The translations under genes were made by a program, and so were the position numbers. From Didymella arachidicola (taxonomy: Eukaryota > Ascomycota > Dothideomycetes > Pleosporales > Didymellaceae): a stretch of DNA of 64,000 nt. Below the pieces are notes generated by a model, which saw only the letters and a list, made by a program, of their open reading frames with translations, ran no database searches and had not been told where the DNA came from. Shown piece after piece: positions 47,560 to 57,981 of the stretch. The stretch covers positions 1,364,001-1,428,000 of the forward strand of contig CM049988.1 in NCBI GenBank assembly GCA_016630955.3, written 5' to 3'. Numbering within the stretch: position 1 is the first letter of the stretch; each line of letters starts with the position of its first letter.

Positions 47560-48170
47560 TCTTTAACGTCACTAGTCCTGTAGTAGCAATATCATCCCAG
47601 GACAAGCTCCAGGAAGATCTCAGAAACAGCACCAGGCAAATCCCAGGGAACAAAATGCATCATAAGCCTTCACCAAAGCCTCTTAACACCCAACACCCGG
47701 TTAACTCGCTCATCGGGACACAAAAGCCGCCACTCACCTCGAAAATCTCACCTACTCCACACCATCCCCCATCTCCTTTCCCCAGGTTTCCAATATCTAT
47801 ATTAGCATAGCCGGCTTCCGCATATCTGGGTGATTGATTCAAAACGACCAGACACGCGCTCGAAGCCTGTAACTGCAAGTTTACCGACGCTCGCTGCAAT
47901 GACCCTCTCTGATTCACCTTTACTCACCCACGCAACACAATTTACACCTTTCCACTCCCATCCACGAAGCCACCTCGGCCATGTACTACGCACATCCCTC
48001 TCATCAGACCAATCAAACCCCAAGAGACTAGTCAGACAAGCACTCCTCCCCGCAAACGACGCAACTACACACCGTAAGCTGCAGCTTCTCCTAACCTATT
48101 ACCAGATACTCTACTTATCAAGAGCATCCCTCAAAGGCCTTACTACAGTGCACCTGCGACAATAGAGGGT
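47560..48170 (-). pseudogene. Decayed coding fragments, minus strand
   Basis: Protein-like minus-strand pieces occur in different frames: at 48023-47810 the frame reads GFDWSDERDVRSTWPRWLRG and WEWKGVNCVAWVSKG before a stop, at 47850-47660 it reads YANIDIGNLGKGDGGWCGVG and CVPMSELTGCWVLRG, and at 47640-47560 SWDDIATTGLVTLKRVLEAV. A TAG directly precedes the first piece. No family is recognised and no introns join the pieces. It looks like a degraded gene at the edge of a TA-rich stretch. Confidence 0.35.
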
Positions 48171-50158
48171 GTATGGGATTATATTATAGAGCTTATACCT
48201 GCTTTCTTGTGCTGTTAAGCCCAGAAGATTGGCCACACACGCGATATACACCAAGCCAACTTATCCCACCCCCTCTATTACCCCAACCTACGCAACGAAG
48301 CAAAAGTGTGTTAGTAGCGCCTCTATCCTTGTATCTCCGCACAGCCTTCCCGTGCTAGATCGTTCTTTCGGGGTATAGCTACCTTCAACCTAACACCTTA
48401 GCTAGAGATATCCTATATCTTATGCAACTAGGCAGTGTAGAGCCATCCATGTCCATACTCACTATCCCAAAGAATCTAGGTACTAGAACTTTTGCGGAAA
48501 CAGTGAAAGGCGTATACTTTATATGTAGACTTGCACGTATGCATGTAAGGGTTAGGCTTGATATGTAATTCTTCTAGACCAAGGTAGATAAATATAAAGC
48601 AAGTTTTTAATATTCCAGGTTGTAGGTCGGGGTGTTTGTATGATTGTCGTGACGTATCGTGTTGTGGTGTAATCGATAGGAGAGAGAGAAAGAGACGGGA
48701 AACGGGAGTGTATGTAGGTTAGTAAAGGAAGAGAGTGTGTATGTTGTCGCTGTTCTGACGGAGAAACTACAAAGAACGAATACTTGTACTCGCGCGCCTC
48801 TTGGGCCTGGGGGTCTGCCACCCCCCGCTAACAAAGACGCAGCCTCAACCCGAGTGTTTATACAATTTTGTTCCAGAACCGCGTGGTATGGTGGGTTTAA
48901 GACGAAACCGAGGCTCGCTCGTCGTTATTCTATGTCCATGTCCATCACCATCTCCCATACCATTTACCGAGCTCTACTACACTACACTATACTACACCGT
49001 ACTATTGCATTGCACAACAACTTCCTCCCTTCCTTCACCTTAGCACACGATCGAGTCTCTTACAGTCCTGAAGCAAGGAGATTTGGTGGTGAAGTATTAG
49101 AAAAAAGACGATTAGTCGTGCGCGCTGCGGGTGATTAATCTTCAGGCATTGATGACCAGACAACAAAGTTGCTAGGCATATATCCAATACACCAACCCCA
49201 ACAGAGTACACAACCCTCCTTCCCCTGACATGAAATCACCGATTCAGACTCAACACCTCATCCACATACCTCCTCGCATCGATCCCGATCCCCTCCCTGC
49301 CGCTGATATACAGCCAGAATAACAGTACCAAGCAGCTGCTCGCCGCCGTATTGTGCCGAGTCTTACGTTCTACTCGGGTTGTCACGACTCACGAAGGCCT
49401 TTGATACCGCACTGAGCCGCCTCTCCCCCGAAGCGGTCTGAGGAGGCGTGGGGCGGAGCAGCGGGTGAGCTTACCCGATTGCTGGACCAGCTACTGTTTT
49501 GGTTGGGCAACATGTGGGTACCCGACTACGTGTGTGATTGCCGTGGAGCGCGCGGATAGCGTGGAGCTGGGATAGCGCTGCACAGGGCTTGATTTGGGGA
49601 GAGAGTCTTTTCAGCTGGCGGAGATTGCGTTAGAGTCTGAGAGATTGCTGTGTTGGGTGTTCGGGAGTCGGTCTCGGCAAAGCTGCCGTCTTTTAACGAG
49701 CGGGTTCGTGGAGGCAGTCATGTCAGGGTGGCGTTCATGGCAAGGACTACAAGCAAAGACTCCAATTGACCGACCAAACCATACAGAGCAACGAGTGGTA
49801 CGCAGATGCGACGACCAGCGGTGGAAACAAGCACGTATTAGAAAGATCCTACCATTGCTGGCACCCGATAGCTGCTCAATCTCGACCCACACGCTCTGAG
49901 AAAATAAACCCATCATACTGCCCCAAGATGATGTACTACTTCCAAACAAGAAAGATCCAGCGCAGTAACGCCTCAAACAGGTGCCGTGGAAGAAACGGCT
50001 CTAACTAGCCAGGACAGGCGTTGGTTCGTCTTCCATCGCACCCATGATTCACATGCGGTTCGTCTCAATTAACACATGAAGGCCGCCACAGTGTTGTCTT
50101 GTCCAGGATCAACATCGTGCGGCTGTGGCAGCGCTGCCGTTTACACGTCCGAATCCAT
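48171..50158. other. TA-rich gene-poor stretch
   Basis: About 2 kb. The part 48170-48620 is visibly enriched in TA dinucleotides and stop codons in all frames. A short imperfect ACTACACTAT-type repeat lies at 48970-49005. No gene, RNA or intact transposon recognised. Confidence 0.5.
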
Positions 50159-51052
50159 CTACAAGACTGTGCACTTGGACTTCTTCTTCTCTTTCCGGGT
50201 GAGCAGGGCAGCTCGTGTGGCGTGCTCGAATACCTCCCGGACACCCTCGTTGGTCTTTGCCGAGCACTCGAGGTACTTCTGGGCACCAATCTTCTTGCGG
50301 ACGTCCTCGGCCTGCAGTCGTTAGTACGTTGAGAGCGGCGTGGGAGTGGATATGACTAACCTGCTCGGGGGTGACAGGCTTCTGGGAAGTCTTGTGCAGC
50401 TCCTCAATGGTCTTCTGGTCGAAGCGCAGATCCTTCTTGCAGCCGACGAGGATGATGGGCAGTCCCTGGCAGAAGTGCAGAACCTCGGAGATCCACTGCG
50501 GCGGTGTTAGCAGCAGCTCGTGCAGAGGCGGCCACGTGAGCATACCTTCTCCTGCACGTTGTCGAGCGAGTCGGGCGAGTCGACGGCAAAGCAGATCAGG
50601 ATAACGTGGGAGTCGGGGTAGGAGAGCGGGCGGAGACGGTCGTAATCCTCCTGGCCGGCGGTATCCCAGAGGGCGAGCTCGACATGCTTGCCGTCGACCT
50701 CGACATCAGCGACGTAGTTCTCGAAGACAGTGGGGACGTAGACCTGGATGCAGTTAGCTAGAGTGCTCGTGGGCGGGCGCTGTGTGGCCGGCGTGGCGGG
50801 TGTTTGCTGCAACGGGGGCGCTGGTGGCTAGGCTGACGCAGCTCAGGGACGGGGCCGGGGGAGGCGCGGGAGACTGACCTCGGGGAAGGTGCCCTTGGAG
50901 AAGACGCTGCACGCACGCTGTCAGTACGGGCGAGGGCGGACAAAGGGGCTGCCGTCGGCGATAGGCGTCTGGGCGGGCACTTACATGAGCAGACAGGTCT
51001 TTCCGCAGGCGCCGTCACCGACAATCACGAGCTTGCGACGGATCTCGGCCAT
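50159..51052 (-). CDS. rho1: Rho1-type small GTPase
   Basis: Five exons, complement(50159-50311, 50361-50495, 50546-50743, 50879-50906, 50985-51052), encode 193 aa, exactly the length of fungal Rho1. Exon 4 is only 28 nt from the 5' side. Motifs: P-loop GDGACGKT (residues 12-19), effector loop FPEVYVPTVFENYV, DTAGQE, VGCKKDLR (guanine specificity) and ECSAKTNEGVREVF. The C-terminus KEKKKSKCTVL is a polybasic stretch plus a CAAX box ending in Leu, which predicts geranylgeranylation and plasma-membrane anchoring. Rho1 activates 1,3-beta-glucan synthase and the cell-wall-integrity Pkc1 pathway and controls polarity. Confidence 0.97.
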
Positions 51053-52666
51053 TTTGCTGTGTGTCGGGGGGTGGTGGTGGGTATCGGGCGGTGTTTGCGT
51101 GGTGCTGGGCGGAAGAGCGTTAGCAGGTGAGATGGAGAAAGGGTGGTTGATGTAGAGTTGTGAGGATGAAGGGCACGCTCCACGCTGCTAGGCTGGGCGC
51201 TGGGGACCGTGCTGCGGCCGCTGAGCACCAAACGCCGCTCGGGGAGGCTGTGGCTGAGGCGTGCGTACCGTGCAATCAGGACTCGGCGTGTGACGCAAGC
51301 TGGAAAGGGGCAATATGGGCGGTGCGGTGGGTGGGGAGGTACAGGAGGGTGAAGCCGTGTTGATATGAGGAGGCAAGACGTTCCACGGCAACGAGTCGGC
51401 TAGCGCTTGCGCAGACGACGACGACGAGGAGCACGCTGAGAGACGGCCTGCAGGTGCACGAAGATAAAGCCACGCGCCCCGGCACAGATCAAAACACTGC
51501 GCCTCGTGACCTGCAGGTGCCCTGTTCCTCGCACTGCTGCACTGCTGCTATTCCGCCAGTGCGCTGTGGCTGTTCTGCATTCTCTACAGAGTCTAATTAC
51601 ACTTCTCGCTGCTGTGCACACCGCAGCACGCTCTGCTAATTCTAACGGCCACGGCAACCGCCGACGCTGGCTCAACAAGCCTGACAGGCGCCTTCGTCAT
51701 CGCAACAACACTCTGCCAGTCCATGGACGTTTCAGACCCGGTTTGATATGGCCACCGCTCGCCTGTCATTTCCCCACGCTCGTCCCGCAGGACACCGAGC
51801 ACAGTCTGGATGTTCGCGTTCTGGCTCTGCAGTATTCCCTTGTCACCGCTTGTCTAGGCAGAGCCGTCCCAGCTCGCTATCGCAGTCCTGGATCATGCTA
51901 CGGCCGTCTTCCGTCCCGGCTGGACGGCGGGGCGCCGGTGAAATGCGTCACAATCAGCAATCGATTCGCCCGGCTGCTTTGTTGTGTCTGGAGCTGCTTT
52001 GTTCTCCGCAAGTCTGCCTGCCAGACGCCTTCAGGGTCCCACCTGCGCCTGCAGCTCTTCGCACTCTTGGCACGTGAATCTTGACTTGCTCTGTGTTTCG
52101 CAAGTGCGTTGTATATCATTGGCGACATCTCGCCGTGCACTGACGAGCTCGTGCTGACGATTTTCACGTGATGGTTTGTGACATGTGGTAGGTGCAACAT
52201 ATCTTGAAAGAGGAAGAGTGCAGCTGTGCTTGGGTACATGTCGACTGCTCTTGTGTTCATTGCTGAAGGTCCTGTCACCAACATGCATGTACCTGCCAGC
52301 TGCGTTGCAGAAGATCCTCAGAAGCGGACGCATGCCTCAACAACGATGGGTGGATGCCAGTGACTATTGCAGATGGGTAGACGCTTTGCTGGCTACAACA
52401 GATTACTGCTATATGTCTGACTTCTGCTGCAACATCAGAGCCGCTTCATTCGTCGCTGCAGAGCTTCTACGCGCTTCTATCTTGACGCGTGAGATGGTGG
52501 AGAAGGCGCGCCGCAATTAGTGTGGGGCATTTCCGTCCGCTGTGTCTACGTCTACTATCATGGTTCACTCAGCGTCACTACCGCCTTCGTTGTACGGCGC
52601 GTCTGCCTCACATATTATTTCTCATAATTTCACCGCCACTCTCTTTACTCCTCCACCAACACAACC
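51053..52666. other. Divergent promoter region of rho1 and ufd2
   Basis: 1.6 kb with no supportable gene. The long frame at 51506-52084 (plus, 192 codons) has low-grade Cys/Arg/Leu-rich composition and no motif. Both flanking genes start away from this region. Confidence 0.5.
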
Positions 52667-55600
52667 ATGGCGGACCAGGAAATGACTGACCCACCACCAC
52701 CGGCGGAAGAGCAAGACAGCGCCATGTCAGACGCCGACAAGGTACAGCTCTCCAGCTCTCACCAGAAGAGACGTGCTGACGAAAGCCTTGCACAGATCCG
52801 TGCAAAGCGCCTTGCAAAGCTAGGAGGCAGCTCGACCGCGCGACCGTCTTCCTCGGCCTCGCCATCAGCATCAGGTGCCTCATCGCCGAAGCCTACATCT
52901 GCGCCATCGCCGCAACCGCGTACACAGTCACCAGCCAACTTAAGCTCGCAGACGGATGGTAAAACAGAGACAAAGCCAGCAACTCGCATCAACATCAAGT
53001 CTGCAGCTACAGCGAGCTCCACTGCCGCCGCCTCCGCCCCGCCACCTGCGCCACGGCTGCAAGATAACAGCATCGAGGGGTGGGAAGACCGCACGATCAG
53101 CAGCATCTTCAGGATAACACTCGAAGAGGGTCGCTCGCAGGACGCATACGGTCACAGGGTCTACTTTGCTTCCAGCTTGAAGCAAGACCTGCGAGATGAG
53201 GGGCGGCCACTGCGGTTGAATACCGATGTGCTGGATTCAGTTGTGCTGGAATCTGCGTCGAGCCACATACACGGGAATGCTCTGGAATACCTTCTGGGGT
53301 GCTGGAAGCGAGTTGCGAAACAGTCAAAGGCCATCACCAACAAGAGCGACCCCAAATACGACATCGTGCGGGAGCTTCGACGGATATGCTTCAACTACGC
53401 CATCTTCGCCGCCACCATGCCTGATATGTTCGGCGAAGAAGCACCCTTGGAGAATGCCTTGACGGACCGTCTGCTGCTCGGACCTGACGACGACCGAGGC
53501 ATCGACTTCGATTTTCTTCAGGAAGCTTGCCTCCGTGCGGAGGATGACGAGACCGCGAAAGAAGCACTGGTGGAGGCTGTAGAGGACCTAAGCCGTCGGT
53601 TGGCGTTGGCGTCCATGAACAGCGACTACAAGCCTTACGTGTTGGCACTGCGCAGCTTGATCCGCTTCCCTCCGTTCGTTACGGCCCTGGCACGGTCCGA
53701 GACATTCTTGCCCTCTGGCATCGAAGCGCAGGACATCGAGACGCAGACTCTGCTTGGTCCTTTCTTCCGGTTATCACCCATGCAGGGCGATGTTGCAGTG
53801 AACTACTTCAACGGAGCATCAGGCGGCGATAGGGCCATGATTGTGAATGCGCAGCGGGCTCTCCGCATGACTCTTCAAACTCACCAGGATGAACTCTTTG
53901 ACATTGCTAACACGTTCATTAAGAACAAAGACTCGCGAGACAAAATGCTCAACTGGTTCGCCCTCACAGTAAACAAGAACCACAAGCGACGAGCTCTGCA
54001 AGTCGATGCTAAAACTGTCTCTACTGACGGTTTCATGGTCAATGTTACCGTTATCCTAGATCGGCTCTGCGAACCATTCATGGATGCCACCTTTTCGAAG
54101 ATCGACCGCATCGACATCGACTACCTCCGGCGGACGCCGCGCGTTGATATCACGGATGAAACCAAAATCAACGCTGACGAGAAGATGTCGGAGGAGTTTT
54201 ACAGTACGAAGGCCGATGGAGTCAGTAATTTTATCTCCGAGGTCTTCTTCCTGACCGTGGCCGCCCACCACTACGGCACGGAGGCGGCCAACAGCAAGCT
54301 CTCGTCACTGCAAAAGGATATAAAGTGGCTGAAGAAAGAGCTTGATAAGTTCGAAACTGAGCGCCACAAGTACATGTCCAACCCTAATCAACTGCGGGTC
54401 TTTGACGCCCACGTCAAGAAGATCAAGGACCAGATCGAACGTGGCACCTGCACTAGTCACGCTATAATGGGCGTGCTTAGTGACGAGACTATGCAAGCTC
54501 GCTCTATGCAGTTCATGCGATACGTGATTGTGTGGTTGTTGCGCCTCGTCTCCGGGACAGACTTTCCAAAGCAAGACCTGCATCTTCCCCTGCCCAGCGA
54601 CCAGAGCATGGCTTTCAGATGTCTTCCGGAGTATTTTGTTGAGGACATCGTCGGCAACTTCAAGTTCATCACTCGTATGATGCCGACTATCATCACGAAA
54701 ACACAATGCGAAGAGATTGTGAAGATCTGCATTGTTTTCCTACGCAGCTCAGACTACATCAAGAACCCGTACTTGAAGTCTGGTCTGGTCACTATTCTGT
54801 TCCACGGTGTCTGGGAAGTCAGGGGTAGCCCGAAGGGTGTTCTCGGCGACACTTTGTTCGCAAACCAGTTCGCCATGAAGCACCTGCTGCATGCGCTCAT
54901 GCAGTTCTACAACGAGTGCGAAAGCACTGGCGCGCACACACAGTTCTACGACAAGTTCAACATTCGCTACGAGATTTTCCAGGTGATCAAGTGCATCTGG
55001 CCAAACCAGGTGTACCGAGACAATCTCGCCACGGAAGCACGGTATGCATTCACTTTAAGAGTTTATACGTTATACTAACATGAACAGCGTAAATCTGCAG
55101 TTCTTTGTGCAGTTTGTCAATTTGCTGTTGAACGACGTCACCTTTGTTCTTGACGAGTCGTTCACTGCGTTCACCCAGATCCACGAAGTTTCGAAGGAGC
55201 TGAAGGCGGATCCCAACATGGAGCAGACGGCTCGCCAGGAGAAGGAGGAGAAGCTTACTGCTGCCCAGGGCAAGGCCAAGAGCTACATGCAACTGACCAA
55301 CGAGACGGTGGCGATGCTAAAGCTCTTCACCGAAGCACTCGCCGATTCCTTCACCAAGAAGGAGGTGGTCGTTCGTCTCGCACACATGCTTGACTACAAC
55401 CTCGAGGCGCTTGTGGGGCCCAAGAAGTCGAGCTTGAGAGTCGACAACCCGGAGGAGTACGGGTGGAACCCGCGTCAGATGTTGGCGGAGCTTACCGATG
55501 TATACCTCAACTTGCAAAGCAAGCAGTCGTTCATCGACGCGGTCGCGACTGACGGACGGTCGTACCGCCCAGATTACTGGATTGAGGCACACAAGATCAT

Positions 55601-55985
55601 GGCCAAGTTCTACCTCAAAAACGACCAGCAGCTTAAGGAGTGGGAGGCAATGGCGCGCAACATCAGCGCGGCCAAGGAGGCTGCTGATATGGAAGAAGCC
55701 GACTTGGGGGAGTATCCCGACGAGTACACTGATCCGCTCATGGCAACGCTCATGGAAGACCCGGTCACGCTACCCATCAGCAAGCAGATTGTCGATCGGA
55801 GCACTATCAAGAGCCACCTGCTCAGCGACCCCCACGACCCGTTCAACCGCACGCCGCTCAAGATTGAGGACGTAATCCCGAACGATTCGCTGCGGGACGA
55901 GATTCTGGCGTGGAAGGCCGACATGCTGGCCAAGAAGCGGGCTGAGCGCAGCGCTGCGGCGGGCGGCGAGACGATGGACACGTAG
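52667..55985 (+). CDS. ufd2: Ubiquitin conjugation factor E4 (Ufd2, U-box)
   Basis: Two exons (52667-55041, 55088-55985; 46-nt intron) encode 1090 aa. After a disordered N-terminus with QIRAKRLAKLGG comes the Ufd2 core (AYGHRVYFASSLKQDLRDEG, LLGPFFRLSPMQGDVAVNYF, LFANQFAMKHLLHALMQFYN). The C-terminal U-box reads YTDPLMATLMEDPVTLPISK, then VDRSTIKSHLLSDPHDPFNR and LKIEDVIPNDSLRDEILAW, around residues 1000-1075. Ufd2 is an E4 ligase that extends short ubiquitin chains on substrates and works with Cdc48 in the proteasome and stress-response pathways. Length and order match the family without breaks. Confidence 0.96.
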
Positions 55986-56358
55986 GGAAGGGCTATGGGT
56001 GATGAGCATGCATTGGGGGCGTTTGGAGTTTCGTCGACTATGTCCTGTATGGTGATGCTGCATCGTGAGGGCGGTGTAAGGCCCTCGTGCATTTTTAGAT
56101 GGCGGGATATGCATCTGGACGTCGTGACGAGGTATATATCTATATCGAATGACAATGATAGCTGGCTGGCCATGATTTGTGGCTGCAGGGTCTCGAACAG
56201 TCAGTAGTCTTGGTTCGAGGAGGTGTTGTAGTACTACCTTTCCTTACCTTGTGGGCATGGGTGCCTCTCTGGTCAGTCCAAGTCCAAGTCGACGCGACGT
56301 CCAGGCCGTTCCTCGCAGCACAGCTGCCATGATCCTCCCCCGAGCGAGTATGATTCCA
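55986..56358. other. Convergent intergenic region
   Basis: 373 bp between the stops of ufd2 and the formyltransferase gene. No gene seen; contains the 3' flanks of both. Confidence 0.5.
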
Positions 56359-57484
56359 TTACTTATCGGCAGCCATGCCGTATTGTATTCCCCTCAACAC
56401 GCTAACAACCTTTGTATTCCCACACCCCTTCCTCCCCCCGGGATACGTACTCTTCACAACCACGCCCTCGCCGCCACACTGTGCGCGGAACATCAGCCGC
56501 CCGTCTGTTGTGGCGAACAGACCCGTTGGGGTATCTCCGGCACTCGCGATAGTAGGAGTAGGAGTAGTAGTAGGAGCAGTAGAGACCTCATGCACAACCA
56601 GCCTCTCCCCATTAGGCAAGCGACACCACACATCGCCCAGCGCGCGATTCCTTGCGCAGACATGCCGGACAGACATTTCCCCAAAGTCGACGAAAGCGTC
56701 TTGCTTTGTGATCTTGGGCGCGTGGGTCGTCGGTCCCGCGTACCAGGCCGCGGGCGCTAGTGGTTCCATGTATGTGCGCTGCGTGAGCACGTCGACGAGC
56801 ATATCTGCGCCCGCACGCGCCAGCCTCGCCCTCAACTGCGTCGCCGTCTCGTCGTGTCCGATTTGCAGGCCCGGCGCGGGCGTCTGCCGCAGAATCAGCC
56901 CCGCGTCAAACCGCGCCGGATCCAGCGTCTGCAGCGTGACCCCGGTGAGTTTTCTCTGCTGTAGAATCGCGTGCTCGATGGGCGCGGGCCCGCGCAGGTC
57001 CGGGAGCAGCGAGGGGTGGATGTTCAGGCCGCCGTGGGTGGCGAGGGAGAGGATGCGGGGGGGGATGAAGAGGCCGAAGGAGACGGCGATTATGAGGGTG
57101 TAGCTAAAGGGGGGTGTCCAGCGGGTGAATGTATCGAGGGGGGTGGTGGGGAGGCGCAGGGAGGAGGCGGTTGTGGCGATGGGGACTGTGGTGAGTCAGG
57201 AGGGGAGATGGGGGTGTGGGTGTGGGTGAGGGTGAGGTACCTTGGCGCAGTGTCTTGAGTCCTCGGCCGGTTGGTTTTGGCGGGCGGTGGACGACGTGGA
57301 TGGATTCTATTAGGTCTGGTGATTCTTGTCGTGCGCGGTGCAGTGCGAGGAGGCTTTGTATGCTGAATTCGTCGGAGCCGCAGAAGAGGATGCGCAGGGG
57401 TTCAAGACGTTTGTTAGTGGTGGTGGTGGAGTAGCATTGCGACTGCAGCTTCGAGACGAGCCGCGGGCGCAGCGTCCAGAGCAT
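56359..57484 (-). CDS. fmt1: Methionyl-tRNA formyltransferase, mitochondrial
   Basis: Two exons, complement(56359-57185, 57241-57484; 55-nt intron), encode 356 aa. The first 30 residues lack acids and look like a mitochondrial presequence (MLWTLRPRLVSKLQSQCYST). The formyltransferase fold begins RILFCGSDEFSIQSL. The signature GGLNIHPSLLPDLRGPAPIE carries the catalytic-site His and the SLLPxxRG motif, followed by GVTLQTLDPARFDAGLIL. The C-terminal domain has ITKQDAFVDF. The enzyme formylates the initiator Met-tRNA for organellar translation. It is divergent from ccz1. Confidence 0.93.
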
Positions 57485-57981
57485 CGCATTCGGGGTGTTT
57501 GTACGTTTGCAGTCCGCGTGTTTGCGCGGTTTAAGCGTGTGGCGTGGTGCAGCGGTCTGGTCCAGACATGGAATCGAGATCTGAGATGCGGCGCGGCGGC
57601 GATGCGGTCGCGGGGCGCGATTCGGGGCGCGCGCGAACTGGTCGGATCCCTGCGCGTTGGCCTCGCTTAGCTGGTAGGGCGAGATGCAATCGCGATGCTG
57701 CAGGGCTCTGCAACGCTCTGGCCAGGCCTGCGCACGCGGTATAAACTGCGCTGATCCGGGAGAGTGTGCCGGGGCTGAGGATGCGATGAGGTCGTGAACC
57801 TCTTTGTTCTTGTGTATTTCTTGTCTGCTGGGTGTCTACCGAGGGCGTCGAGTTTCCAGTCCTGTCCTGCCCCCAGCACTCCTGACCCCAGACGCCGCTC
57901 CCGCACCGTTGCATGACGTGCAGAGCCTCACTCGACGACCACCGACCCTCGAGCAACGCGACAAGGCGACAAGCAGCCGAC
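57485..57981. other. Divergent promoter region of fmt1 and ccz1
   Basis: 497 bp, G+C-rich, no gene seen. The ccz1 frame is open back to an ATG at 57913, but the downstream ATG at 57982 gives the usual family N-terminus. Confidence 0.5.

Noticed and set aside
51506..52084. 192-codon plus-strand frame between rho1 and ufd2
   Set aside because: Non-ATG start, low-grade composition, overlapped by other frames, and it lies in the shared promoter space of two conserved divergent genes.
57520..57600. tRNA-like stretch (GTGGTGCAGCGGTCTGGTCC) near ccz1
   Set aside because: No acceptor stem, anticodon arm or T arm could be folded around it.
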